Positions 41,444 to 48,528 of a stretch of 64,000 nucleotides of DNA are shown here, piece after piece. A program made the translations under genes and the position numbers. Under the pieces are notes generated by a model. It was not told the origin of the DNA and ran no database searches. It saw only the letters and a program-made list of their open reading frames with translations. Source of the DNA: Nitrospira sp. ND1 (GTDB lineage: Bacteria; Nitrospirota; Nitrospiria; Nitrospirales; Nitrospiraceae); the NCBI RefSeq assembly GCF_900170025.1, contig NZ_FWEX01000006.1:576501-640500 (forward strand), in the 5' to 3' direction. The first letter of the stretch is position 1, and every line of letters starts with the position of its first letter.

Positions 41444-42508
41444 TCAACAAGTTAGCGAAACCTGCTCTGGCCGAATCGCCGCTTGTGCTAAATTTGTGCT
41501 AAACGCCCTTCCCGCATCGAAAATCGCCACTCCATCCCGCAAACTTTCCGGATAATGATGCGCATACCGCTGCGTCATCATCGGCGATTTATGCCCGAGA
41601 ATCCGCTGAACCTTGTACAAGTCCACACCAGCCTGCACCATGCGTGTCGCACAGGTATGGCGCAGGTCATGGAACCGGAAATCAGACACCTGTCCGTGCT
41701 TGAGCGCTAATCGGAAACTCCGTCGTAGATTGGGAGCGTCCAAGGGTGTGCCTGCCGCGCTCGTAAACACTAACTCCGAATCAACACGCCGGCCACGAGC
41801 TTGAAGAGCCTGCACCAGCGTATGACTGAGCGGAATTGTCCGCCGCTCCCCGTTCTTCGATTTAAACACCGTGGCGGTTCGTCGATTGAGGTCCACACCG
41901 GCCCATGTGAGGTTGAGAATTTCCCCACATCGCATCCCCGTATGAATCGCGAAGACGATCACGTCCTGTAACCACGGTGCTGCAGCCGCAAGGAGTCGTC
42001 GCTCTTCCTCACACGTCAGCCATCGATCCCTCGTATTGTTCTCTCGTTCCATGGACACCCGGCACACCGGATTCTCCTTGGTCCATTCCCATTCGCGACA
42101 AGCCAAATTGAAGGCCTTCTTCATGAGCGCCAATTCGCGATTGATCGTGGCCGGTCTTACCCCATCCGCATACCGCTTATTCTTAAAGGCCACGATCGTT
42201 TTCGGCATCACTTGCTCCAACTTGGGATTCCCAAAATGCGCATTAAGATTCGTCACCATGTTCACATATCGACGGTAGTGCGACCGTCGGCTGGCATGCT
42301 CGCGCAAATAACGATCCATCAACTCTCGGAATGTCCTGGCTTCCTCTTTCGGCTTGTCGAAGTACTTTCCTTCCACAATCTGCACTCTGACTTTACTGAG
42401 AATGGCTTCGGCCAACTTTTTGTCCGAGGTTTCCGTCGATCGCCGCACTTGCCGCCCTTGAAACGTAAATGACATCCACCAGATATTGTTCCGTTTAACG
42501 AGCCCCAT
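41444..42508 (-). CDS. int: Tyrosine recombinase / integrase
   Basis: From ATG at 42508 (AAGGAGGAGCAGC directly upstream) the protein has 354 residues. SAM-like N-terminal core-binding domain about 60-150, catalytic domain 165-330 with Arg193 (HTGMRCGE), H280-x-x-R283 (HDLRHTC), His306 (LGHKS) and nucleophile Tyr315 (TQRYAHH). All four catalytic signatures are intact. Its 3' end abuts tRNA-Arg, and the arm-type repeat at 41484-41503 lies within its last codons (FSTNLAQA). It overlaps the excisionase-like gene by 14 nt. A longer frame to 42655 lacks family features. Confidence 0.93.
   Translation of the reverse strand: MGLVKRNNIWWMSFTFQGRQVRRSTETSDKKLAEAILSKVRVQIVEGKYFDKPKEEARTFRELMDRYLREHASRRSHYRRYVNMVTNLNAHFGNPKLEQVMPKTIVAFKNKRYADGVRPATINRELALMKKAFNLACREWEWTKENPVCRVSMERENNTRDRWLTCEEERRLLAAAAPWLQDVIVFAIHTGMRCGEILNLTWAGVDLNRRTATVFKSKNGERRTIPLSHTLVQALQARGRRVDSELVFTSAAGTPLDAPNLRRSFRLALKHGQVSDFRFHDLRHTCATRMVQAGVDLYKVQRILGHKSPMMTQRYAHHYPESLRDGVAIFDAGRAFSTNLAQAAIRPEQVSLTC
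41484..41503 (+). repeat. Arm-type repeat, left copy
   Basis: A 20-bp sequence made of two TGTGCTAAA units 11 bases apart. It recurs exactly and in the same orientation at 46608-46627. The pair flanks the attachment core in the circular form of the element, as integrase arm sites do. Confidence 0.7.
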
Positions 42509-42803
42509 GCTGCTCCTCCTTCGTGCGTGGGCTCGGTGTGATAGTTTCCCCGTGGCGAGTATAGACCTCGGATTTGGCCGCTTCAATGAGTCGGTCGAGG
42601 TCGCTGGTCTCGTCGTGAGTCGGCAGTGGGAGCGGCTTGTCGAGACTGGTTTCAAAGCTTTTCAGCCAGGCCTGGATCGCCTCAGGTTCAAAGCGGACAA
42701 GACCATGAATACGACGGCAAGGAATCTTGCTCTTGGAAACCCAGAGATAGAGTGTGGATTCTTTGATATTGAGCCAAGCCGAGAGCTCTTTGACGGTAAG
42801 CAT
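42495..42803 (-). CDS. Excisionase-like helix-turn-helix protein
   Basis: About 102 residues from ATG at 42803 (GTG at 42815 possible). N-terminal winged-HTH of MerR/excisionase type: LTVKELSAWLNIKESTLYLWVSKSKIPCRRIHGLVRFEPEAIQAWLKSF, the classical layout of DNA-binding domains of Xis and plasmid regulators. The C-terminal half is charged and unrecognised. It overlaps int at its 3' end, consistent with a role in directing excision. Confidence 0.8.
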   Translation of the reverse strand: MLTVKELSAWLNIKESTLYLWVSKSKIPCRRIHGLVRFEPEAIQAWLKSFETSLDKPLPLPTHDETSDLDRLIEAAKSEVYTRHGETITPSPRTKEEQHGAR

Positions 42804-42816
42804 GTGCAGATACACC

Positions 42817-42838
42817 GGGGGAGTCTGCCGACACCCCC
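42817..42838 (-). other. Short hairpin between rep and the excisionase-like gene
   Basis: GGGGG at 42817-42821 and CCCCC at 42834-42838 with inner GTC/GAC pairing around a GGCA-type loop. It lies between the rep stop (42846) and the next start (42803) and might slow transcription there. No T tract. Confidence 0.35.
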
Positions 42839-42845
42839 AGTCCCC

Positions 42846-43850
42846 CTAACATGGGCTGCCCGCGTGGCCGCCGGCAGTCCGGTGAAACCGAGTGGGTTGC
42901 TTGAGCAAGCTCCGGTGTCGGTCCTTCCACCTGGAGATGCCCCTGACAATTTCGTTCAGTAGCCATTCTTCCCCTCCAGGGGTGGCACAAATGACCGCCA
43001 ACATCGGCGTCAGGGTGTCACTCACCCATCGTTTCACGTTTTGCAGGGTCTGCACCTGCTTCTCCTGGGCCAATCGCCCCTTCTGAAATCCCTCCGTCAG
43101 GAGGGCGTACCACTCCAACACTGGAGCCCGGTACCGTTCTTCATCCTCGGCATCCTTCGGAATCTGCCGGAAATCCACATACGATCTCAGTAAGCCAACT
43201 ACCAACTCCTTCCAATCGGCTTCATCTAAACTGGCTAATGCTCTCGCGCATTGTTCGGCGCGATCCTTCTTGAGTTCTAATTCCCACCGTGTCCCGTAGT
43301 CCTGCCAGTTCTCATGTCCTTTGCTCTGAAGTTCGAGCCGCTTGTCATAAATCCGCAAGAGGGTCTGACTCTGCGGACTTCCAAAGTACATCGTCTCACC
43401 GGTCGTCGCCCCGGTGCCGTGGGTCAGGTTCGAGACGATATGCCGGACCTGAGCTGCCCTTGTGACGCATTGGCCTGCCGAGACCGCTTCTCGGATGGTT
43501 GCCACTGGCACCGTTCCCCCTCGGTCATCCAGCGCACAATCAATCCGTGTCACGTGCCCTTGCTGCTTGTGCACCCACTTGAGGAGGGTTCGGATCTGAT
43601 CCAGTGTCAGGGCGGACGCCAGGCCGCCCGACAAATCCACATGGATTTCATTCGGACGACGAGGCGCATTCGTGCCCAGTTTTCCGACGCCGCGTAGCCC
43701 GTCTGCCCGCATCCAGGACAAGGGATAGCCTCGAAATCCACCTTTGGCCTTGCTCCAATCGCCACCGAGGACCTTCATGGTTTCTTGGGGATTGGTGGCC
43801 AGGACCGTAAAGGCGAGCCAATCAATGGTGAGGGTGAAGCTCGAATCCAT
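42846..43850 (-). CDS. Rep_trans-like replication initiation protein
   Basis: A 334-residue protein opening with FTLTIDWLAFTVLATN, the typical start of the replication initiation factor family (PF02486-type, as in pT181 RepC and filamentous-phage RstA relatives). Further marks: HVTRIDCALDDRGG (metal-binding strand pattern), TMYFGSPQSQTLLRIYDKRLEL (candidate Tyr nucleophile region) and WELELKKDRAEQCARAL. These proteins nick a double-strand origin to start rolling-circle replication. In integrated elements they drive replication after excision. Nested inverted repeats lie 22 nt upstream of its start. Confidence 0.82.
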   Translation of the reverse strand: MDSSFTLTIDWLAFTVLATNPQETMKVLGGDWSKAKGGFRGYPLSWMRADGLRGVGKLGTNAPRRPNEIHVDLSGGLASALTLDQIRTLLKWVHKQQGHVTRIDCALDDRGGTVPVATIREAVSAGQCVTRAAQVRHIVSNLTHGTGATTGETMYFGSPQSQTLLRIYDKRLELQSKGHENWQDYGTRWELELKKDRAEQCARALASLDEADWKELVVGLLRSYVDFRQIPKDAEDEERYRAPVLEWYALLTEGFQKGRLAQEKQVQTLQNVKRWVSDTLTPMLAVICATPGGEEWLLNEIVRGISRWKDRHRSLLKQPTRFHRTAGGHAGSPC

Positions 43851-43871
43851 AGAATCTATCGAACTCCTGTA

Positions 43872-43926
43872 CGGAGCGCTGTGGGTAGCGCCCCCGTGTT
43901 ACCAAGACGGGGGCCATTCCGCTCCG
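43872..43926. repeat. Nested inverted repeat upstream of rep (candidate nick/origin site)
   Basis: Inner arms GCCCCCGT (43890-43897) and ACGGGGGC (43907-43914) around the 9-nt loop GTTACCAAG; outer arms CGGAGCG (43872-43878) and CGCTCCG (43920-43926). It could extrude as a cruciform. Position between the RHH gene and rep fits an origin or an oriT-like site; an attenuator for rep is the main alternative. Confidence 0.6.
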
Positions 43927-43994
43927 CCCCGCAGCCTTCCGGCATGCGGCGCGGACCGGCATCACCTCTTGATGGTAGGCCGGATAGCACGTTC

Positions 43995-44243
43995 CTAGCG
44001 TCCCTCCGTGGTCGGTCGGACAAGCTTCTGTCTGACTACGCCAAAGGCTTTTTCTCCGACCTCTCGCGCCACGATTTTGATCGCCTCGGCCTTGCCATCC
44101 ATCACCATGCTCATGAGGACCGCACCACGGACGTACTTGGACACGGTCGTGCCTTCGTCCTGAGCACACCGCTCGATCAGTTTGCGTTCTTGGTCGGTGA
44201 CCTTGAACTGTAGTGTTTCGGTCTTTGCGTCATCGGTCCGCAT
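43995..44243 (-). CDS. Ribbon-helix-helix DNA-binding protein (MobC/antitoxin-like)
   Basis: An 82-residue protein. LQFKVTDQERKLIERCAQDEGTTVSKYVRGAVL fits a ribbon-helix-helix fold: one beta strand then two helices, as in DUF1778 antitoxins and small mobilisation accessory proteins. A C-terminal extension (AEAIKIVAREVGEKAFGVVRQKLV) follows. GGGAG precedes the ATG at 44243. No toxin gene partners it directly; being ahead of rep and next to repeats, it more likely controls copy number or acts at the origin. Confidence 0.7.
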   Translation of the reverse strand: MRTDDAKTETLQFKVTDQERKLIERCAQDEGTTVSKYVRGAVLMSMVMDGKAEAIKIVAREVGEKAFGVVRQKLVRPTTEGR

Positions 44244-44261
44244 AGCTTCTCCCTATTAAAT

Positions 44262-44283
44262 ATATTATATCGTATATTATATC
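44262..44283 (-). promoter_or_regulatory. Repeated AT-rich promoter/operator of the RHH gene
   Basis: Two perfect 10-bp direct repeats (GATATAATAT on the minus strand) 2 bp apart. They include TATAAT hexamers, with TTGCCG 16 nt upstream of the proximal one, so the promoter and a two-site operator coincide. RHH proteins usually bind such paired short repeats, so autoregulation is likely. Confidence 0.55.
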
Positions 44284-44588
44284 CACGGCAATATCAAGTT
44301 GCCTATTTTGACATGGACTCACCATACACGGCGTTTCGGTCTTTTGTCGTATGCGGCAACCACATACACCTAAGATTGCTGGACGTCATAACATCGGTAG
44401 GAATTCACCCTACCCCATATGATACGAGCCTTCCCCCCTGAAGCTCAGTAGCTGGCTCACAACCCGCCCTGTAGATTCACACGCAGCATTCGATATTTCG
44501 TGAGATAACGCACATTCAGTCGTTCGAATAATAAGACGAATGAGCCAATTAACTCTCAGCTCATCGGTAATTACAAAGGAGAAACAGA
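44284..44588. other. Intergenic region ahead of the lipoprotein pair
   Basis: About 300 bases without a gene. A short inverted repeat GGCAA/TTGCC lies near 44288-44304, and TTGACA occurs near 44311 without a good -10 at standard spacing. AAAGGAG directly before 44589 is the ribosome-binding site of the next gene. Confidence 0.4.
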
Positions 44589-44960
44589 ATGAATAAGCTG
44601 TCTCGTTGGTCCACTCTGGCTCTAATGAGCTGTGTAATCCTGACCGGGTGTAGTTCCACCGGAAATCTCGGAATTGTGACAAAACCTTCTGCCGATAACG
44701 CCGAGCGTCTCCGCTCAGGCGTGAAGTTCGAAGAACTCGGTCCAGTAGAAGGTTCATCCTGCCGGCATTTTGTGCTCGCCGTGATCCCTTTCGGAGATGG
44801 CAGCTTCTCTAAAGCAGTGGAGGATGCGCTGTCCGCTCGAGGCGGAGATGCATTAATCAATGTCACGGTGACGAACAGCCTCTATGGCTTCATTCCGATC
44901 TATAACGTCTACACCTTCACCTGTACGTCAGTCAGCGGCATTGCGGTTAAATATAAATGA
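44589..44960 (+). CDS. Small TRL-like lipoprotein on the element
   Basis: A 123-residue lipoprotein with lipobox LTGC (Cys21) and a compact domain: GSSCRHFVLAVIPFGDGSFSKAVEDALSARGGDALINVTVTNSLYGFIPIYNVYTFTCTSVSG. The pattern of a conserved Cys/Gly core, a helix of repeated Ala, a GGDALIN strand and a Cys before the end resembles TRL-like lipoproteins. Role unknown. A good AAAGGAG site lies 7 nt before the ATG. Confidence 0.75.
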   Translation: MNKLSRWSTLALMSCVILTGCSSTGNLGIVTKPSADNAERLRSGVKFEELGPVEGSSCRHFVLAVIPFGDGSFSKAVEDALSARGGDALINVTVTNSLYGFIPIYNVYTFTCTSVSGIAVKYK

Positions 44961-44982
44961 CCTTGAAGCGCGGGAGTGGCCG

Positions 44983-45585
44983 ATGAGATTGATAAAAATA
45001 GGTCTTCAGGTAACTGTGTTGTCGTTGTCGTGCCTGGCCACAGGCTGCATGATGGTACGAGGTGACCAACTTCAACCACCCACGCAATGGCCACCTGACA
45101 AGCCTCTACAAATGAAATCGATAGCCCTTGCGGTGAAAAGTCAGTTTGAATCCAGCGGCCAATCGAAGCAAAACGAAGCAGCCATGCATCTCATTGAAGG
45201 GCAGGCGCAGAAGGCATATGCGGATTCGGCGCTTTTCTCTCATGTCTCGGTGGCGAAGGAACGCGCGGATCTGTTTGCCGAGATTCAAATTACGGAAGAT
45301 GGAAATAAGGGTCTAGCAGGGATCTCCGGCTTTATAAGCGGGTTTACCATGGGAATCATTCCAGGTTACGCCCATGCGACACTGACAAGTCAGACGGTCT
45401 TCCGAAACAACGCCGGTGAGGAAATTGGGACAATCAAGAAATCAGAATCCATATCATTTTGGATTCAACTCTTTCTGGTGGCTGCCATGCCGTTCCGAGA
45501 TGAACCGAAGGTGGTCGTGCGGGACGTGTATTATGATCTGAACCGCGCAACTTTAGCCGAGGCTCGATCCAAGGGATACTTCTGA
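44983..45585 (+). CDS. Second lipoprotein on the element, unknown function
   Basis: A 200-residue lipoprotein from ATG at 44983 (GGGAGTGG upstream), 22 nt after the previous gene, so the two are probably co-expressed. Lipobox LATGC (Cys19). The rest has a helix-rich region then a hydrophobic Gly-rich segment (GLAGISGFISGFTMGIIPGYAHATLTSQTVF) and another (FWIQLFLVAAMPF), which hints at membrane contact or a glycine-zipper-like module. No family recognised. Confidence 0.72.
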   Translation: MRLIKIGLQVTVLSLSCLATGCMMVRGDQLQPPTQWPPDKPLQMKSIALAVKSQFESSGQSKQNEAAMHLIEGQAQKAYADSALFSHVSVAKERADLFAEIQITEDGNKGLAGISGFISGFTMGIIPGYAHATLTSQTVFRNNAGEEIGTIKKSESISFWIQLFLVAAMPFRDEPKVVVRDVYYDLNRATLAEARSKGYF

Positions 45586-45776
45586 TCAGACAATGGAGGC
45601 CTTCCCAGGAGCACTCTCCATCATCGCTCCGCCTATGCGTGAGCAGACCGACTCCTTCCGGAGGAGGTGTTGGTGCCTCCACTAGGAACCGGATACTCAG
45701 GAGATGCCGGGAAATCAACGCTGCATGGTGGCTTGTGTGATCGTTGTGAAGAGACAGTCTCGATGTGGGGATGCGG

Positions 45777-46193
45777 TTAGGCTGACCGTTTCCAGTTTTC
45801 GACGCTGAGGCCAGCGATGCGCTGGAAGTGAGCGAGATTGTTCGTGATCAAGGGTCGCTGCGTTTCCAAGGCGGTGGCAGCAATGAGGAGGTCCGCATCG
45901 GGCAGCAAGGCTCCCTGTCGATGGAGGTCACCGTATAATGTCGCCGCACGTTCCACGACTTGGTCGGTGATCGGGAGAATGAGACTCGCCTGGCATAGCA
46001 ACGTGAAGGCCGCCTCTTGAGTCCGCGCCTGTTTCGCCTTCAGTCCCCGCAGGAGTTCATAACGCGTGATGATCGAGAAGGCAAGCCGCTGGTGCTCCGC
46101 CAGACAATTCCGCACCCGCTGCACGACGAGAGGATGTTGCTTGAGGAGTTCTGAGAGAATATCGGTATCGAGCAGAACGGCGGGTTGCGGCAT
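45777..46193 (-). CDS. vapC: PIN-domain toxin (VapC-like)
   Basis: A 138-residue PIN ribonuclease. Acidic metal-binding residues are in place: Asp9 (LLDTDILSELL), Glu46 (TRYELLRG), Asp99 and Asp101 (LLPDADLLIAATAL), then TNNLAHFQRI at the end. Such toxins usually cleave tRNA or rRNA. Start and the antitoxin stop overlap as TAATG. Likely stabilises the element. Confidence 0.9.
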   Translation of the reverse strand: MPQPAVLLDTDILSELLKQHPLVVQRVRNCLAEHQRLAFSIITRYELLRGLKAKQARTQEAAFTLLCQASLILPITDQVVERAATLYGDLHRQGALLPDADLLIAATALETQRPLITNNLAHFQRIAGLSVENWKRSA

Positions 46194-46429
46194 TAGGCAG
46201 CCGGTTCACGGAAGAAGTGCTGTCGATCTAATGCGATGGACTCAACCTGCGTGATCTCGTCAGCACTCAGCCCTTGATAAACCTGTGCGGCACGCCGCAG
46301 AATTTCGTCCGTACCGAGCGCAAGGTCGGTATCGACCGTCACTTGTACTTCCGCGTCATCGTTCAGCGCGAGAGGTTCCAACGGCTGTAACACTCCGTCA
46401 TGATAACGAGCTTTGATCGTTTGTCGCAT
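46193..46429 (-). CDS. Antitoxin of AF2212/PG0164-like (DUF104) type
   Basis: A 78-residue protein from ATG at 46429 with GGGAGGG 7 nt upstream. The N-terminus, RQTIKARYHDGVLQPLEPLALNDDAEVQVTVD, is the typical beta-barrel opening of AF2212-like antitoxins, followed by a helical tail that would bind the toxin. Paired with the PIN gene through a 1-nt overlap. A longer frame to 46471 is possible but lacks a site. Confidence 0.85.
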   Translation of the reverse strand: MRQTIKARYHDGVLQPLEPLALNDDAEVQVTVDTDLALGTDEILRRAAQVYQGLSADEITQVESIALDRQHFFREPAA

Positions 46430-46607
46430 CGGAAAACCCTCCCATGCATTCACCTGTATGCGGCACTGCATTGGTAGACCCCATTCTACTCAAACCGCGC
46501 CCAAATCTCACCACTTGCCGCAAGATTGCACATCATTCTGTCAAGAGAGTTCGGGCTATCGCTGTCTCTAACTAACCGTCTCAGTGAAGGGGGTCGCCCC
46601 AAAACAC

Positions 46608-46627
46608 TGTGCTAAATTTGTGCTAAA
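46608..46627 (+). repeat. Arm-type repeat, right copy
   Basis: Same 20-bp double TGTGCTAAA sequence as at 41484-41503. It lies 127 bases left of the attR core within a 325-base gene-free end (46430-46754). Confidence 0.7.
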
Positions 46628-46754
46628 AATTTCCAAAATCGACCAATACCCTTCGAATCTATCGAACCAGTGGAACGCGCACAAGTATCTATTTTGGCGA
46701 CAAAAAATGGGGAAACCATTGATACACCGAGCGTTTCAAATTCTGTCCTGGCCT

Positions 46755-46801
46755 GTTTCCTAAACCGCGGGTCGCACGTTCAATTCGTGTCGGGGGCACC
46801 A
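46755..46801 (+). repeat. attR core: 47-bp direct repeat, right copy
   Basis: Partial tRNA-Arg, from the anticodon stem to CACCA, identical to 41392-41438. No 5' half precedes it, so it is not a functional tRNA; it marks the right junction of the element. Confidence 0.93.
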
Positions 46802-47232
46802 TTCCATCCCACTTCAACTTGCACTGCTCGGTCACCCGCTCGCCCACGCGGTCGCCCATTCTTTCGCGATTGCTCCAAGTCATGGAGCTATCACCCTCCT
46901 GTCCTACCTGTACCTCACGCCTGGCGCGCAGGGACTTCCGGCAGGGCCCGCTTTCGCCCCCCATTTCGTTATGAACCCTGCTCGTTGTTTTCTATCCGAA
47001 TTGGGAGCGCTTGCCCGACCGGCGTCTACCTTTTGGACGGCTACCCTTAGGCCTTCCGGCTCAGCGCAAAATGTTCTCATTGCACAGTTCTCTACATCGA
47101 TTCTTGCGTTGCATCAGCTTAGCTTATTAGGAAGGCGCTTCTGAGCGCTATAGGAATCAACGTGTTAGGGCCAGAGCAGAGCACGGTATCGAGATTGCAC
47201 TGGATGCTCCACATAACAAAGGAGTTTCCACC
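46802..47232. other. Gene-poor stretch beyond attR
   Basis: About 430 bases of flank with no convincing gene; frames on both strands that cover the attR copy have no domains or plausible start sites. An inverted GCGCT/AGCGC near 47130-47145 is too short to name. AAAGGAG at 47218 serves the small protein at 47233. Confidence 0.4.
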
Positions 47233-47364
47233 ATGATTGAGTTCCCGTTGATCCTGATCGGTTATGCACTTCTCCCGCTGATTGCCATCCAACTCATGAT
47301 CATGGCTGACCGGCCCCAGAAGACAGGCGAGCAAAACGCCTTTCCGCAGGTCGAGATCCTGTGA
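47233..47364 (+). CDS. Small (43-residue) membrane peptide
   Basis: ATG at 47233 with AAAGGAG 9 nt upstream, TGA at 47362-47364. The N-terminal half is one hydrophobic helix (FPLILIGYALLPLIAIQLMIM), then a short polar tail (ADRPQKTGEQNAF). A strong intrinsic terminator follows 4 nt after the stop, which supports real expression as a monocistronic unit. No known family. Confidence 0.6.
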   Translation: MIEFPLILIGYALLPLIAIQLMIMADRPQKTGEQNAFPQVEIL

Positions 47365-47368
47365 GACT

Positions 47369-47407
47369 GCGGCGGTTCTGTCAGCCATGAGCAGAACCGC
47401 CGCTTTT
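47369..47407 (+). terminator. Intrinsic terminator after the small membrane peptide gene
   Basis: GCGGCGGTTCTG at 47369-47380 pairs perfectly with CAGAACCGCCGC at 47392-47403 around an 11-nt loop, followed by TTTT. The stem is GC-rich and 12 bp long. Confidence 0.85.
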
Positions 47408-47590
47408 CCAGGCACGTTCCGCATCCCTGCCGCCTGCCTCGGCACTCGTTCCAGCCGCTCTAGCCCCTCGACCGGTGCGCCGAACGATCTTTCGCAATTC
47501 GCGTAAGTAGGTGAGGGTAGAGGACCTCGCCCTGCTTCGAGAGCGGAGTCCGCTCGACGAATAGAGCAGACGTAGGTAGAATTGTTCATG

Positions 47591-47596
47591 TATAAT
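47591..47596 (+). promoter_or_regulatory. Possible -10 box upstream of the CsgG-like lipoprotein gene
   Basis: TATAAT at 47591-47596, about 80 nt ahead of the start at 47675; no convincing -35 is seen at normal spacing. The stretch 47408-47590 holds no gene I can support. Confidence 0.35.
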
Positions 47597-47674
47597 ACCG
47601 TCGTCCGAACGGTCTCTTGATTACAATCCTGGGCTCCCGACGTGCTCGCAGCACATGCTCTTCCGAAGAGACCC

Positions 47675-48364
47675 ATGAAACCGGCGAATCTGTTCATCTG
47701 CCTATCGCTCCTCTTCTTGGCAACAGCGGGTTGCCATGGATACGCGTTCATCGAAACCCCGACGACGGATGGCTTCCACTCCAAACTCCCCTCCCCATAC
47801 ACCAGGGCGGTCGTCTGGGGCGGACGTCCGGACACGGTTCAGAGTGCGAGTACATGGTTGCTCAAAAAAGGCGTTCTCGTCGTGGACCAGACGAAGGTGT
47901 TGCAGGCGGCGGCCGACCAGAAGGTAAGCCTCACCGGCTACCAGTATCTGGAAACGGATGTGCTGCGAATGGCCAAACTCGTCGGCGCTCGGCTGGTGGT
48001 CTTCAGCAATGCCGAGGTGGGTTCCTGGGAAGCACTGGATTGGAGTAGCGGCTTTCCTCACAGCCAGCGCGTCTATTCAGCCACCGTTGCCCTCAGGGCC
48101 GTGGATGTAAATACCGGCGAAATCGAATGGAGCGGCAAGGCTCAATCGACCGAACGCTTCAGCAATATCGAGGAAGGGGTCAGCCTCCTCACCTGTCATG
48201 CCCTCGCAACGGCCTGGGGTCTGCGCAATCCTGGCGCTGTCGCGCCGGAGAGCATTTGCCCGCCTGGGTCCGGCCTCATGAGCACCGAAATGAGCCCGCC
48301 GAAGGCCCACGCCGCCCCCGCCTCGTCGGGCAGGGAGAATTTGACTCCCTCCATGAATTACTAG
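47675..48364 (+). CDS. CsgG/LpoB-like lipoprotein
   Basis: A 229-residue lipoprotein from ATG at 47675. Lipobox TAGC (Cys near 20). The mature part reads as alternating strands and helices with STWLLKKGVLVVDQTKVLQAAA, MAKLVGARLVVFSNAEVG, YSATVALRAVDVNTGEIEWSGKAQS, the layout of the CsgG/LpoB nucleotide-binding-like fold in which a W/KG pair ends the strand. These proteins serve outer-membrane secretion or activate penicillin-binding proteins. Which applies here cannot be told. Confidence 0.65.
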   Translation: MKPANLFICLSLLFLATAGCHGYAFIETPTTDGFHSKLPSPYTRAVVWGGRPDTVQSASTWLLKKGVLVVDQTKVLQAAADQKVSLTGYQYLETDVLRMAKLVGARLVVFSNAEVGSWEALDWSSGFPHSQRVYSATVALRAVDVNTGEIEWSGKAQSTERFSNIEEGVSLLTCHALATAWGLRNPGAVAPESICPPGSGLMSTEMSPPKAHAAPASSGRENLTPSMNY

Positions 48365-48528
48365 CTATTGCCCCGCTGCCTGGCTCTACAGTCCAGCCCC
48401 CGGACCCGACTCACAATCTCTGTCCGACAATCCCTGGACGTGCATAATCGCTCTTTTGTCGTATTTTTTGCCTCACGCGATATACTGCAAGGGTGCCGTT
48501 CCGCAACGTCCTTGCTCCGGCCGCGCAT

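Larger units (their letters stand above)
41392..46801. mobile_element. Integrative element in tRNA-Arg, about 5.4 kb
   Basis: Bounded by a 47-bp perfect direct repeat made of the tRNA-Arg 3' part (41392-41438 and 46755-46801). Contents from left: tyrosine integrase, HTH excisionase-like protein, Rep_trans-like initiator, nested inverted repeat, ribbon-helix-helix protein, two lipoproteins, PIN toxin and antitoxin. The gene set fits a small element that excises, replicates by rolling circle and depends on a helper for transfer; no conjugation or capsid genes are present. AT-rich patches near 44.25-44.6 kb differ from the flanks. Confidence 0.88.

Noticed and set aside
43852-43864. 13-bp word GAATCTATCGAAC repeated at 46655-46667 as an iteron
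   Set aside because: Only two copies, far apart, and such a match can occur by chance in a 5-kb element.
45777-46429. PIN pair as an anti-phage defence system
   Set aside because: The sequence supports only a toxin-antitoxin pair; nothing links it to phage sensing.
46689-46964. Minus-strand frame across the attR copy
   Set aside because: It translates the tRNA fragment itself, so it is a by-product of the duplicated tRNA sequence.
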